Shown: positions 1 through 13,638 of the stretch, piece by piece
Position numbering within the stretch: the first letter of the stretch is position 1
How the letters are laid out: every line of letters starts with the position of its first letter
Source: Rhexocercosporidium sp. MPI-PUGE-AT-0058
Taxonomy: Eukaryota; Ascomycota; Leotiomycetes; Helotiales
DNA length: 64,000 nucleotides
Direction: 5' to 3'
Assembly: GCA_020746875.1 (NCBI GenBank)
Contig: JAGTJL010000013.1
Location: forward strand, 1,302,001-1,366,000
Notes under the pieces: generated by a model
Database searches by the model: none
What the model saw: the letters and a program-made list of their open reading frames with translations, nothing else
What the model was told of the DNA's origin: nothing
Made by a program: the position numbers and the translations under genes

Positions 1-342
1 AGACACCTCGTTTGACTACCTATCAAAGCCCGTGTGCATGTCCATAATTCATCCATCCGTCGATGTACCATCCAGTCTGTAAAGCACCACCCATAAAATC
101 ACACCAACCCCTGCCATTCATGAAAGCAAAGAACCAGCAAACCAAATCGCATCATGACCATAGAACCCAATCCTTCTTTAATACTCCATACAAATCCCCA
201 CCAGAACCTCTCGGTCCATTACAAATCCCGTAGAAACACATCATTGCCGAGGGGAAGAGCAAAGAAAATCTACTGAAAACAAATGCCACCGTTGATGACG
301 CACCACTAGAGCGCCCTTCTCAAAAGATGGAAAATGACGCAT
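1..342. other. 3' flank of ABC transporter gene
   Basis: No gene is visible. The stretch lies just downstream of the stop codon of the minus-strand ABC transporter and probably carries its 3' UTR and terminator. No convincing reading frame or repeat was seen. Confidence 0.5.
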
Positions 343-3300
343 TCAGACCTGACTGTGAGCGTTGCCATAGTTCTCGCCTGAAAGCTCGACTTTCTCTTGA
401 GTGTCAACAGTGATGTCGGCCTCCTTCTCCTCAGAATTTTCATGGGCAGGGGCAGAAGCCTGAGCTGCAGGAGCAGAGACATCACCAGCCTTTATCTGAC
501 TCTTCTTACCCTTCTTAGGGACGCGGACGAGCCAGTAGAAGAAGAGGGCGCCGATGATGTTGATTAGGACGTAGACCCAGAGGATGCCAAAGTTTCTCCA
601 TCGCTCGCTGTACTCGCTGTGGACTAGCTTGAGGAAGGCGTCAGTGTTGCTGAGTGGGCAGTAAGCGCAGTTGGATGTAGCACCAGTATCGACGATGTAA
701 CCACCAGCAGTACGAATATAGTCGCTCATGTAGGCACCGCAGGTTTGTCCTTGGATGGGATCAAACCGGAGGAGTTCGATTGAGGAACATTGGACTGGGA
801 CGTTGGTAAGAGAGGTTGACATAATACCGCTGACCAAGTAGGTGAATGGTGAGACTCTGTACATGAAGACCCAGAAGCCCGGAAGTGCATCAGGACCGAT
901 GAGAACACTGCTGAAAGTTAGCTGTGAAACGAATAAGGGAGAAGGGAACAAACCCGCAGAAGATCAATGACAACATGAACAGCAAGTTAGCGTAGTTGCC
1001 TCCCATCTCAGCCAGATCAACACCTGCTTGAACCATGTGGCCAAATGTGCTGGTGAAGATCATGTAGATCCACATGAAGAGGAGAACAGTTACAGCACTC
1101 TTGGCGCCGATGTCGTTGTACTCGGCATTTCGATACAAGCCAATGGGGTAGTACCAACCAACGAAGATCAGTATAGCCATTAGTGTGTTCCATGGGAGCT
1201 CCACAAGAATGTTGGACAACATGAAGACTTTCCAGGAGTATGTCTTGGCTGGACGCTCACGAGCCTCGTAGAGAGATCGCTGGACAACGAAGTTTGGAAG
1301 CATCTGAGGGACCAGATTGGAGGCCTGGGTACTATGAAATTGTCAGGTTGGTAGATAAAGATGGGCGAGCAGACATACATGAGCATGAAAATACTGAAAA
1401 CCTGGTTTTGAAGACCCTGCAGACTCTTATCGGCCTTATAGAATGTGAAACCAAGGAACAGCGCCTATGTTGATCAGCAAAATCCCAGAACAAATAAGAT
1501 TGTTAAACTTACAGCGCCCAAACACATAGCAGCCTTTGAGTAGATGTAGGATGGGGTTCTCCAGTATCTATCAGAGGTTATTCAAGTCTCAGATCCTTGG
1601 GGTAAAGGTACCTACTGCTGGTTGACTCGCTTCATGCACTCCCAGAGTTGAACCGTGAAGGGGGCGGCAAACTCCTTGTAGTCGTCATCAAGTGTAGTAT
1701 TTTGAACTTCACTTTGGCCCAATCTGTTCTCCATACCCTCCAGTTCTCGATGGACTTGAGCATACTCGGGGCTTGATCGCCAAACCGCAGACCAGTCGAT
1801 ATCGCTGTGCGAGCCTGGGGTACAACCAATGATCTCCATGATCCACTCAGCAGGGTTAGCGTCTTCTGGACATGGCTTTGCACCATTTCGCTCGAAGTAG
1901 CTAACAACGATTGAAGAGTTGGGGCCGATATCACCAAAGTAAACAGGCTTGCCTTCGGGTGCTAGGAACAACAATCGGTTGAATCGTTGAAAGAGCATGG
2001 CCGATGGCTGATGGATAGTGCAGAGAATGGCTTGACCATGAGCTGTAAGCTTCTCAAGCAAATCTAGAACAGCCCAAGAAGTTTGACTGTCAAGACCCGA
2101 GCTTGGCTCGTCCAAGAAGAGTAGAAGTTGAGGTCTAGCTGCAAGTTCGACCGCAATTGTCAATTTCTTGCGTTGTTCAACATTCAAGCCTGTTGAGATT
2201 AGCACTTGGAGCTATTCATGGGGCGTGAAACGTACCTTCACCAGGAACACCAATAATGGCATCGGCATAGCTCTCCATATCCAACAGATGAAGGATCTCC
2301 TCAACATATGCAAGCTTCTCGCTTCTCTCCAAACCAGATGGTTGACAGAGAACAGCATTGAAGCGTAGAGCCTCTCGCACACTCATAGTCTCCAAATGGA
2401 TATCAGCTTGTTGAGCATACCCTGTCTTGCGTTGGAATGAGATATCACGAGGATGGCCATCGACAAGAGCTTCACCAGAGACAATGCCAAATGTTTCCCG
2501 AGTTGCGAGAACATCGAGAAGAGAAGTCTTTCCGGCACCAGAAGGCCCCTGTAATATTAAGGTGAGTGGTTGCACAAGAAGCGTGATCGGATTCGGCTTA
2601 CCATAAGAGCTGTCAATGTACCAGGCTTGACCCAACCATCGACGTGATTTAAGATACGACGATCCTCCTTCTTGATCTTGATATCGAAACAGATATCTCT
2701 CCATTGGAAGACCGAGGTCTGCTTCTGGATTGTGCCTGAAACTGGTCGAGATGGACCGGATTCAGAAGCAGCCTCCTGAGCTGGCTTCTCAATATCACTA
2801 TGAAGGTCTCGTCGGTATTGGTGACCACGCTGGAACAGAAGGATCTCTCCCTTGGACTTCTTGGCGGTAACAATCTCAGACGCTGCCATGTAGCTGAAAG
2901 TGAAGAAGACGGTGAGGGCGATGATGACCCCAAAATTTCTAGGCAAGTTAATGATGATATTTGAACAGGAGTAGGGCGCTTACCTCCAAAGGTGGCTTTG
3001 ATCGTAATTGTAAGTCAGTCGGATGTACTCAGTACCAGAAACCAAAGCAGATCCAGGGACAGCCCCAACAGCTGCACAAACATGGTTAAGGGAGCCAACA
3101 GCAGCGTATTGAGGGCCGGCAGGAACGAATGTTCCGCACTCAAATTCGCGACCATGAAACTCGTTGATCATCAGACTCTCGAAAGCGTAAGAGATCGGGT
3201 CAATGTAGTTGATCCAACGGAACCAAGGGTGCATGTTGTGGATAGGAACAACAAAGCCAGTGTAGGTCATCAGAGCCAGGATCAAAATCGAGGAGGGGAA

Positions 3301-5271
3301 CAGAGATTGAACCAGACTGCGAGAGCTTGCACCAATGGATCTGAAGACCATGGAGAGCGAAACCGTAATGGAAAAGGAGAATAGCAAGAATGTAAAGAAT
3401 GCTGATGGCTCTCGTCGGAGGTTGGTCATAAAGTAGAGGACTAGGTTAAAGGAAATAGAGTTGCCAATCTTGAAGGGTAGATCACAAATCGAGGATGCAA
3501 CAGCTTCGGCGAAAGGGTGGTATAAGCCATATCTGTTATGCTTCTCAACCATAGGACGTTGGTCGTAAATGATGAGAATCTACCGAAATCAGTGACTGCA
3601 GGGTTTGGTTTGAAGAACCTACCTCAAGAGCGCTAGCAAATGCATTCAGCAAGATCGCAAGGAAGATCAAGACAGACCTGCCATAGAAACTTGAAGTTGT
3701 TTGGTTCAGATTAAAGAACATACTCCCTAATGGGATTAGCACGTGTCATGTCTTAGGACTCAGATTTACTGACCAACTACCAAAGCGAGAACACTGTTTG
3801 CAACAACTCGAGATATAGTAACACTTGCATCTCCTCGAAGACGTTGGAAGCCACGCTCAACACATATCACAACTTGTTGGTACAAAGAAAGAGTATATGG
3901 AGATTGAACGCGTCTGAAGTCAGGTCAGTTTTCGTACCTCTGCTCATGAACCCAGTACTTACTGGAGGACAGCTTGTTGAGCTCTGCGCGAGGCGGCGAA
4001 TGCGGCGACGGACGCACCACCGAAAGGATACTTCTTGTTGTATAAATCAATGTCTCGAATCAGCTTTGCGTACTCATTGCTGTTCTTCCAAGCTAGAGCA
4101 AACTCCTCTGAGGTGCGAGGGATGCGATTCTCATAATCACGACGGACCAAGCGCTCGGCAGGGCTTGTCAAGGATGTCAGAAAATCAGCTGTAGTCTGGC
4201 GAGGAGCACAATCGAATCCTATGTTTGTGAAGTAGGCTTTGGCTTCGTTACAAGGACCAAAGTATATTTGACGACCTTCATACAGGACTGTGACCTTGTC
4301 GAAGACCTGCTGAGAGTTAGAAGCTAACATGAATGGGAATGAATTTTTTTTACCTCGTAGGCATCTTGAGATCCTTGGTAGAGAGAGATCAATGCGGTAG
4401 CACCAGCCAGCTCAGTTGATAGCTTGACGGTTCGACAAAACTCAAGAGCGTTGGCGCTATCGAGACCGCGTGTGCTGTTGTCCCAACATTGCAAAGGACT
4501 ACCACTGAGAGCTGCCTCGGCGATGCTGACTCTCTTTCGCTCTCCTCCACTGACTCCAGGAACAAGTACATTGCCAACATTGGTATTCATCGTATGCATG
4601 ATACCGTAAGTAGCCATGACGATATCTCTCATGTGCTCTGCGTACATGTCTCTGGTAACACCGGGAAAGGTGTTGTCACGCGGAGCACGCGACTTTGCAG
4701 CAAACAGTAGAGTTTCACCAACAGTGAGCTGAGGAAAGTGGACATCGTTCTCAGCCATGTAAATAGCTTCTCCTCGGAATTGGCTGTGCATTTGGCTAGC
4801 TGGAATACCCTGGTAGTTGATCTTGGAGGCGGGGTCAACGAGCAGGCCATGCGTGTCGCCGGAGATGGTCTTAAGCAAGGTGGAACATCCACTCCCAGGA
4901 CGACCTAGAACGAGGAGTAGTTCTCCAGACTCAACTAGACCATCGAAGTCTCTCAGAATTTCAATCTCCTGCTTTTGCTCGCCTGCCATGCGGCGGAACA
5001 AGGCGGTGATTCCAAGCAAGACATTGCCAACGCTCTTTTGGTAGTCAGTAGGGCTGCCAAAACCAGAGACATTGAGCTCGGCGAAAGAGACACCAGCGCT
5101 TCTGTGCAACAGATTAGAGGGGTCCTTGGAGATATAACCTGCGAGATTCGAGAACCAAGCCTGAGCACTGAAGTTTGGTCCTCGAGGGTCCAAAGGTGAG
5201 CCGTGGGGAACACCCAGGAAGGGATTTCGAAAACCATCTTGGTCGGACATGATGGGAGGGTTTGAAGGCAT
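343..5271 (-). CDS. PDR-type (ABCG) full-size multidrug ABC transporter
   Basis: ATP-driven plasma-membrane efflux pump of the pleiotropic drug resistance class, which exports fungicides, plant defence compounds or own metabolites. I join 12 exons: 5271-4354, 4306-3963, 3913-3774, 3726-3623, 3579-2984, 2938-2602, 2548-2236, 2189-1616, 1567-1513, 1464-1379, 1331-954 and 910-343. They stay in frame and give about 1470 aa, a normal length. Order is NBD1-TMD1-NBD2-TMD2. NBD1 shows the PDR-typical altered Walker A (GRPGSGCST, Cys for Lys), signature VSGGERKR and Walker [14 protein letters not shown]2 shows canonical Walker A (GPSGAGKTS), a degenerate signature (LNVEQRKK) and [11 protein letters not shown]. 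This NBD asymmetry is known for the family. The longer reading frame begins with GTG at 5484, so I use the first in-frame ATG at 5271 (5250 is an alternative). The substrate cannot be told from sequence. Divergent from a P450. Confidence 0.93.
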
Positions 5272-7258
5272 CGTGAGTTCTTTGCCTACAATTCCTGCGT
5301 CATGAGGGTTGTACCAAAGACGGTTTGGTGTTGAGAAGAAGAGGTTGCTGACGCGTCGTGGTGAAGTTGATGGTCTCGAGGTTGAAAGTTGATAGTTGGC
5401 CCGATTCGAGCTAGCGCCTCGGGGTGGGAGGGCAACTGAATGGGGGGAGAAGGGAGCGGAACGAAGACGACTGCTGCGATTCACTTTCGTTCACCTTTCA
5501 ATTTCATCTGATTGCAATGGGTTTCCAACAGTCAGCCGAGAAATTATAGACAGTCTAGTCTAGTCAAGAGCAAAGTACGTAAGGTCAAGACAAGGGGCGT
5601 AAGTGCAAGCAAAGCGACATCACATTCACATGGAACGAGAGACTGCAGGAGAAGAGAAAAACATCAGCAACGCCACACAGTCGTCAAGCAGAGAAACAGA
5701 AGTAGGAAGAAGGGAAGGGAAGAGACGGGTCTAAAACGGAGGAGACCTCAGCTAGACTCAGTTTGGGAACTGGGGCTGGATGTCAGAATCCGTCAAGCAG
5801 GCACCTATGCGGACAGTTGGACTTGACTTGGAGCCAGAACAGAGGCTCGAGTTCTGCGATAGAGCCCCTGGTGAGATGCAGCCAATGCTTCCCCTGGATT
5901 TGGTAACGATGTTGTACCATCCCGTTGCTTCATCTCGATCCGCGCGTTGCACCAGCATGCTGTGCCATTCGGATCCTGTGCCAATCCGGGGACGAGGCAT
6001 CATTGCAGACACAGATACAGTAGGTAGGAGAACATTGGAAAGCGAAGGGCTGCGTCGCGTGATGGGAATCATCAGTCCTTCGTGTGACGGATCAGACGGG
6101 ATGTATGTACGTGGACTGCTGCGGGGGCCAAATCCAAGGCAAAGACAAAGACAGAGACAAAGATGGCTGAACTGTACTGTACTGTGCTGCAATCTTCAAT
6201 AGTCTATTATGCAGAGTTTCGCGATATTTGGCGTGGTCTGTGCCGTCAGCCAACATGCAGATACAGAAGATTCTCATTCGACAAGGATGAGGTTGAGTTT
6301 GACTGCGGCGTGGCTTTTTCTGCAACAAGGACCAGGACAAGGACATGGGCAAAGCGGCAGGTCAGCGTCTAGCGTACAGTACCGACCGCAGATGTACGTA
6401 GAGTAGGCGCGTCTACTCTCCAAGCATTTGCTGATGCACAAGCAAGCACGGGAAGAGCGCCACAAGAGGAGGAGGACGAACTGGGTGGTCAGCCAGTTCC
6501 CTGTAGATGCAGGTCGGTTGTGGGTTGGGATATGGATATGGATGTGGGTACGGATATGGATATAGATCTAGATATGGATGTGGACATGGATGGACATGGT
6601 CAGGCTTGGGCTTGAGGATCGATGGAACAAACAGCATGAGCAAGTATGAAGGGAAGTTGAAGATCCCGGGATCCTGTTTGCTGGCTGCAAGTGGCTTGGC
6701 TGAATGCTGACTCATCTGAAGCACACCTCATGTCCTCCCATTTACGAGCCGATGTTTTGTTTTACGGCCAAACTTGACCTTACGTGACCCTCTGTATTAC
6801 CACTACTATGAGTCTACCTGAGAATTGCACTCCACACATCCGCAATTATCTAGCTGAGTACACTGCTTGGTAATTGCCATCGCCTGCTTGCTGTATTCCC
6901 CTCCCCTCCCCTCCCAATATCCCCCACCAGTGCTTCTCTCATATCTGATTGATTCATTCCGTAGCACAATGTTACACAATGGTCACTCCGTGTCCAAGGT
7001 TGTGTTTCCTTGTCTCGAACGTTTCCCCCCTTTTTGCTTGTCCTGCTTGACCTTGACCGTCTCTGCCTTCACTTGCATTTTCTCTCTCCTTCTCGCAGTC
7101 CTCTCGTCTATCTCCACTTGAAAACAACTCTACCGAGCCGGCTCCTAGGACGGGCCGACCCCTTCGAACCATCTCGCCTCTTTTGTTGGGGAAGAAAAAC
7201 ATCAACAGTCCATGTACCACCAGACTCGAACTCTTGAGACCAGGGTGACACAGCTATC
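5272..7258. promoter_or_regulatory. Divergent intergenic region between ABC pump and P450
   Basis: About 2 kb without a believable gene separates the start codons of the pump (minus) and the P450 (plus), so it should hold both promoters and 5' UTRs. It contains pyrimidine-rich stretches near 6895-6925 and 7020-7110 upstream of the P450 ATG, typical of fungal promoters and leaders, and a GGATAT-type tract near 6527-6595. Specific operator sites cannot be assigned by eye. Confidence 0.5.
6527..6595. repeat. Degenerate GGATAT/GGATGT hexanucleotide tract
   Basis: A run of imperfect six-base units (GGATAT, GGATGT, GGTACG, AGATAT, GGACAT) lies in the pump/P450 divergent promoter. It reads as a GY-rich repeat in several frames. 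It looks like a microsatellite in the process of decay. Confidence 0.6.
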
Positions 7259-9275
7259 ATGCTGCTCCTCTACGCCATCCCTCCTCTGCTGCTCTTCCTC
7301 CTCCTGAGCACTTGCTGGTCATTGATGAAGAACATTCACGTTGCTCAGGCTACGGGAATCAGATATGTTGTTGTCCCATGGTTCATCTACAATTCCCTCA
7401 CGTCAATGCTGCTGAATAGGACTGTGCTACGCCTCCTCAACAACATTCTACCTACATCTTCCGTGGATTCCTGGCGTCAATTGGTGATTTCAACTTGGCC
7501 TCTGCGTCTCAGACATGCTCCCTTCACGCGGCTAGGCACCGACACCTTCCTCACCGTCTCTCCTGGTGGAATCATCCTCAATACAGCAGATGCCGACCTC
7601 ATTGCTCAGATCACCTCTCGAGGAACCGATTTTCCAAAGCCAACACACATCTACCGTCTCATCAGTATCTACGGTGAAAACATTGTCTCGTCTGAAGGGG
7701 CAACATGGAGACACCACAGAAAAATGACGAGTCCTGCCTTCTCCGAGAAGAACAACCAGCTGGTGTGGAAGGAGACGTTGGACCTCAGCCAGACCATGGT
7801 TGCAACCTGGGCAGGAACAGGCAAGTCAAGAACGACAACTCAAGTTGCACCTGACACCATGCGATTGTCCCTTGAAATCATCGGTCGGGCTGGTTTAGGT
7901 CAGCAGATGGACTGGGATGAAGGAGACGATTCTCAGGCTCTGCCACTGGGTCACACCATGAGCTTCTCGTCATCGTTTCAATTCATTGCCCTCAACATCC
8001 TTGCTCTCGTCACTGTCATGGCCCTCCCGTCTCTTCTTGCCAGTAAGCACTCCTTGAACAAAGCTTGTAGCTTGTAGCACTGCTGACAATTACAGGAATG
8101 TTACCTATCAAATTCGTCCGGAAGGCGTACCAAGCTTATGACAACTGGGGCAAATACATGGAAGAGATGATGGAATCCAAGAAGAGGGGTATTCGGGACT
8201 CAACCCAACGATCGGCAGGAGATCTCATTGGCCAGCTTCTTCAGCAAGATACGGAGAACGGCTTGACACCATTGAGTGACAGCGAAATCATGGGCAATAT
8301 CTTTGTCTTCATTGTCGCAGGCCACGAAACTTCGGCAAGCAGTATTCATATGACAATCATGCTTCTTGCTCTATATCCGTCGGTGCAAAAGGAGCTACAG
8401 AAGGACTTGGCCCGTATTCTGGGTGGAAGGTCGCCTTCGGAATGGGATTACGAGAAGGACTTTCCTAAGTTGATGAATTCAATGCTGGGAGCTGTTTGGA
8501 ATGAGGAAATGCGACTGGTGTCTCCTGTCTTGACGGTCCCTAAAATGGTATGTGCTCGGCCTCAACGAGTCATCGTCGAAGGACGTCAAACAGATTTGCC
8601 TGCCAACATGATGATGCGCCTTTGCATTCCTTCCGTCCATGTCGTAAGTTTCCCTTTCAATAAATGTGAATATATATAGATAGATTCTTAACCACTAATC
8701 CTCCTTACCAGAATCCAAATTGTTGGCCATCCGGACCACCCAGCAACGCCTCAAACCCAATCTTCCCACTTGACAACCTGAACAACGACCTCGAAGAATT
8801 CAAGCCTTCGCGTTGGCTCCTCAAGATGCCTCTCAAAACTACAGGTCCAGGCTCCACCCTCCACTTCCCCGTCGACGAAGGATACTTCTCCAAACCCGGC
8901 ACGCGCACCGCCGACAATCCCTTCCCATCCCGCCTCTACAAGCCCCCAAGAGGCGCATTCATCCCCTTCAGCGACGGCCAACGCGCCTGCTTGGGTCGAC
9001 GCTTCGCCCAGGTCGAGATCATCGCCGCGCTCGCCGTGATATTCTCTCAATACTCTGTCGAGCTGGCTGTTGATAAGTGGGCTAGTGACGAGGAAGTCAC
9101 TTCTATGAGTCGTGATGAGAGAGAGGGTGTTTGGGAGAAGGCGGCCGAAAAGGCTCGCGAGAGCTGGCAGAGCAAGTTGAAGTGTGCTATCACGGTGCAG
9201 CTTTCGAGTGAGGGACGGGTTCCGCTTCGGTTTGTGAAGAAGGGTGGGGAGAGATTCTTCGATTGTTGCGTTTGA
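7259..9275 (+). CDS. Cytochrome P450 monooxygenase
   Basis: Haem-thiolate monooxygenase, ER-anchored by an N-terminal hydrophobic helix (Leu-rich residues 2-18). Three exons: 7259-8042, 8096-8643 and 8712-9275, giving 631 aa, somewhat longer than the usual 500-550. Motifs in order: I-helix AGHETS at about residue 336; an ExxR helix written EEMR (usual form E-S-x-R); an FKPSRW-type PERF segment; haem loop FSDGQRACLG with the cysteine ligand near residue 537. Introns have good GTAAG donors and an ACAG or CCAG acceptor. The extra length comes from a second N-terminal hydrophobic stretch and an acidic or basic insertion after the haem loop. Divergent from the PDR pump, so detoxification followed by export is possible. 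The substrate is unknown. Confidence 0.92.
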
Positions 9276-12200
9276 ACTGAACTCACGACTTTGATTGGCT
9301 TCTCTTCGACTCTGTGGTTCTTGCTCTTTTATTAACTACGTGCTTCCTTTACTTCTCGGCATTTTCGTTCAGGGTGTTGGCGTCATGCATGCATGGGAGT
9401 TGGAGTGCTTTCAAAGGAGGGTATTGCGCATAATAGGATGGAGGGTTGGGATAATACACACAGGACATTGATCGGACAGCATTTATGGCACGCATTCAAC
9501 GGTGTTTCGAGATGGAAAAGGGCGATTTTTCTTTTTACACCCGCTTCACTCGGGCATATACATACACAGGCTGTATGACAGGAAGAAATTCAATGACTGC
9601 TCACTTAAACCATCTATCCAACTCGCTTGTGCTTGAGTCGTACTGCTGACATTGTACCTGTAGCTTGCATAGTCCCTGCCTCGGTACAGAGCCCACCCTG
9701 ACCCCTTGAAATGCATCAGCGCCACCAACATGGTTATGACATTGTGACGACTCAAGTCCAACCTCATCTCAACTTCCCAAGCACTTTTCCACCATTCTCT
9801 TCAAACCCATATACAGTGCATGCCTTGGAGGATCGACTTAAGTCTCAGAAACTCCTCCTACGTTGGGAAAGATTGATACTCTCAATTCTCAGCCAAAAAA
9901 AAAATATATATCCTTTCAACAACCATGCAATCGAAATGCCCCCACACATACGGATACGCATTAAGTAATTTTTACATACCCCTGCTCTAGCTCGTCTAGC
10001 TCTAGTTCATAGCTTTCATTACATCTCCAAGACCACCGATTGGTCCTCTCGTGTTTCCCATCCCATAAGTAAGGAGCGGGCTGAAAGCCACGCCGTGCGT
10101 ACCTCTGTACCTCTGTACCTCTATAACTTATTACCTAGGCAGTCTAAGTCTAAGTTAAAGACAACCCACTCATACTTATCCTCCCGCTCTCACTCTCGCT
10201 TCATCCTTCATTGCCTTGAAAGCTCAACAACGCCATATTACTGGGGGCTAGACACCACATCACGAGATGTAAAGCGATGCGAATTGCCATATCCAGGAAA
10301 TGGCTCCTTGCCTCCGGCGGCGAGGTACTTAGTTATTTCACTCCTCCATCCCGTCTTCGCTTGGAGCTAGAGAAGGAGCAAGACATAGAATTATGGACAC
10401 AAGTGTGAGTTTGTGAGTCTTTGTCCACGGCGATTAGGTACATGCATACATGCAGTAGTGGCAGGCAATGCAATCTATGTCGCCGGTACTGTAATTAAGT
10501 AAGTACTCCTGGAACCAGACCTAGACCTTAGACTGCAACCGAGCATGAAAGAAAGCAGCGAGCAAGCAAGGAAATCCAGAAGTACTAGAGAGAAAGGTCA
10601 CATCGTGTGGAGACAATCCCATAGCATTTATAGCTAAATCAAGTCGACGATCCCTAAAGACAAGCCCCCGCCCTCCGCCTTACAGTAAACAAACGAGCCC
10701 TGTATGCATCTACCCACTCTAGAACAACTCAATAGCAACGAGCCTGATTACATGTATGATACATAGTACAAACTGCCACTTTCCCAATCCGATATTGCAA
10801 TCGGATTCACAACATTTGCTTTACGTACAAAGGTAGGGATCGGCAGAAACTTCCCCGGCTGGCTTGCTTGCTGTGTGGTGGGGCAGCGCTGTAGGAACAA
10901 TCGAATATTCCGCGCGGAAGGCCCCCAAGCTAGTTTGTATGTATGGATTATATTTGGTAACGAATAGGAGATGCTAAGGAACTAGATCGCTTGTGCTGTA
11001 GGTAGTCGAAAGAGCTTCAAGCGAGTGAGTGAGTTAAGGATGAAAGGCTAAGAGCCACGCCACGCCTCCGCCTCGACGGCTAGATATCTCTTGAATCCAT
11101 ATCCTACCTAGGCGGGGTAGACATCTCACATGCAAATGTTCAGACCATGGTATGTACAATAGGTAAGTAAATACTGCATCTTTTGATTGACGAATGAAGG
11201 AAGCTTGTCATGTCGTTCAGCCACGCATTACGAACCGCCCACTCGTCAGCGCTCTAGAAGACCCATTCAAGGTAGCCGCCGAGACCCATGTCCTTGCAAG
11301 TCCCTGTCAGACTCGGCTGACAGCGCTGATCCAGCCCGTTGGTCGGGGGGTTTTGTGCGGGTCATCCCATTCGGCTGGGGTGCGGCACGGACTTCGGGCT
11401 AATTGGACTTACACACCCAGTTTTTTGATTTCTGTAGCTGCTTATCTTTGCAGTAATGATATCTGAATTTGAATCTGTACCTGAATCTGTATCTATAGTT
11501 GTATCTCTATCTTGTATCTGCTTTGGAGACAATTTACAGCTACGGATCAATCAAATGGCCACGCAGCATATCCTTTTAAGCAGAAGAATAGTCTGTCTTC
11601 AAAGTATCAGTACGTATTTTCAGATATTTCAGTAGCAAAAGAGAAAGAAAGAGCGCAAGATGCATCTCGACGGCGTATGAATGCACCTGTTACATTCTAC
11701 ACACCCTTTCATCTCATCCAATCCTACTCCAATACCGGTTTTTGAGCAGAGGGCTCGGTGAATAAGATTACATCAGAATGTCCCGAACAATCCCACCTGG
11801 TTCTGTACAGCACACCATCAGATACGGTCCCTGTCCCGTCTATGGATGGAGAGAAGAGGCGCGGTCTTCTAGCTGGCCCGTTCCAGCTAGAAACTCCTGG
11901 GGAAGTAAGCTGCTGGGGTATTGATCGATCGTCCTAGATCCTGACCAAGAGTGGACGTTTAGATGAAAGGGTCAGTGTCAGCCCTGCATGCTCTGCCACA
12001 TGGGAATTGAAAATCGATATCAGGGTTCATGTCTCAGGGTTCTTGCATGCGAACTCAGTCGATCATCCACGGATATGGACCTGAACCTTGTGTATGCACT
12101 TGCTGGCGTCTGAGAAAGATATCTATGCCGCGATCAAAATAGTATTGCTGCTGTATGTACAAGTTGGGGCTTACTGTCAAAGTCTTCTAAAACCGCTAAC

Positions 12201-12453
12201 ACTTCTGATTGGTCTTCTCGTCTGCATGTATTCACTGCAGTTGTGCAAAAGAGGCCTGAGATGAATTCATTGGTTGGATTTGTTTCGTTCGTAAAAGCCG
12301 AATTTGGGGAAGAAGTTGCATTACTAAAAACCTTCGTCAAGCTCATACTTCGATTCAGCTTTCCCCATCAATCTTCCAAAGTCTGGAAATCAATTTCTTG
12401 CTCTTAGGCTTTGACATAATAACCAATCAATTTTCTTTCTAATCAACTGTCCA
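9276..12453. other. Gene-poor interval
   Basis: More than 3 kb with only short, unconvincing reading frames. It holds the 3' end of the P450 transcript, a short GTACCTCT tandem near 10098-10125 and a degenerate (TCTGTATC)-like tract near 11463-11522. No family domain, tRNA or transposon was recognised. Confidence 0.5.
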
Positions 12454-13365
12454 TTACGCCTCAGTCTTACCAGCAACACCAATCATACCCAAACGCTTAC
12501 ACTTGCAAGATTTCCCATCACGGTATCCATCGTCTGGGTTCCAGGGACAAGGGTCTTTCACACTACCCCCAATCCTCTGTAATACCAACCCAACCGTTTT
12601 CAACGCCCTCGATAAGACTTGCTCTTCCAGGACACCATCCTTCTCGGCCCAAGCCTGCATAACCGCTAGGACAGACACTTCCACCACACATCATCCTTGT
12701 TTTGCCGCGAGCACGAAGTAGCGCGATATCATGGCCTCGATGATCTCCACTTTGGGATAGTGGAGGAAGCTCTGCATCAGAAGACCTTCACTTCAGCTGA
12801 ACATTGCTTATGGAAGGGAAATTTTAGACGGAAAGACTTGCTTGGACAGACACCATCTGGACCCCTCACACTGCTTCGTCCCGTGCAAGTCATGGGTCAA
12901 CAGCTTGCAAGATCCGTCCGGACAACTAAACTCGCGCAATATGCTGGCTTGCTGCCAACTATTCCCTAGTCTCGCAGATTTGCACAACTTCGATAGTGTA
13001 CAAGATCTAGATTGTGGCTTGGGCGCTGTTGGACTAGGATAAATGTCTGTTGAACTCGTACCAGATCCGATTTCTGTGGAGACCCAATCTGGGTTTGCCA
13101 TCCGTGGAACGCGATCTCATAATCTTTTTTTCCTTTTCTTCTGCCTTCTATGTACGTTGCCAACGGGTGTGCAGGTTACGCAAGGACGGCGACCACTGCA
13201 GCTCGTGTCCAATCGATCGTCGGATGATGCGTTGGGTAGCTCAACATGACTTGACTTATTCGAGGATGTGCAAGTGCAAGTACATACTCGAGCAAGCATG
13301 TACATTACGAGTGCAAGTGGAAGAGTGAAGTATTCATTCACCTCCAATAGACAACCATCAATCAC
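12454..13365 (-). pseudogene. Decayed gene, possibly a Zn2Cys6-type regulator
   Basis: Three minus-strand open stretches (13365-13117, 13101-12808, 12687-12454) and the codons between them are all in one reading frame, broken only by single stop codons. These are TGA at 13116-13114, then a TAA and two TGA between 12808 and 12688. The upstream part contains CSGRRPCVTC, which resembles the second half of a Zn2Cys6 binuclear cluster, followed by a basic stretch. The first cysteine pair is not visible. A Ser/Thr/Pro-rich segment follows, then a helical, coding-like segment (PKVEIIEAMISRYF and onward) and a Cys/Lys tail (CPWNPDDGYRDGKSCKCKR). I tried GT-AG introns across the stops and found none that keeps both sides in phase without losing coding-like sequence. 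CAA-to-TAA and CGA-to-TGA changes could explain the stops. A real multi-exon gene remains possible. Confidence 0.4.
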
Positions 13366-13638
13366 TGAGGCGTAGTATCTAGCTCTCCCGATACTCGCAC
13401 TTGACTTATGACTTATGATTCACGGATCGATCGCATGGCCTATACGTAAGGCTCTACTCTCACTTGATCTCCCTTTAAAGCTTGCCCTCCCTCACTCTTT
13501 TCCACAATCTTCCACCAACACTGATAAATGTCACTCATCTTTTGATCAAACATCCCCGCTTCGAGTCCTTGTTCCAACTCGTTTTACTATTTGCCTTATC
13601 CCGTTTCTACAAACTGTCGGTCACAATCGCAAGCAAGG

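Noticed and set aside
9276..12453. Long non-coding RNA gene in the gap
   Set aside because: Nothing in the sequence alone supports a defined transcript.
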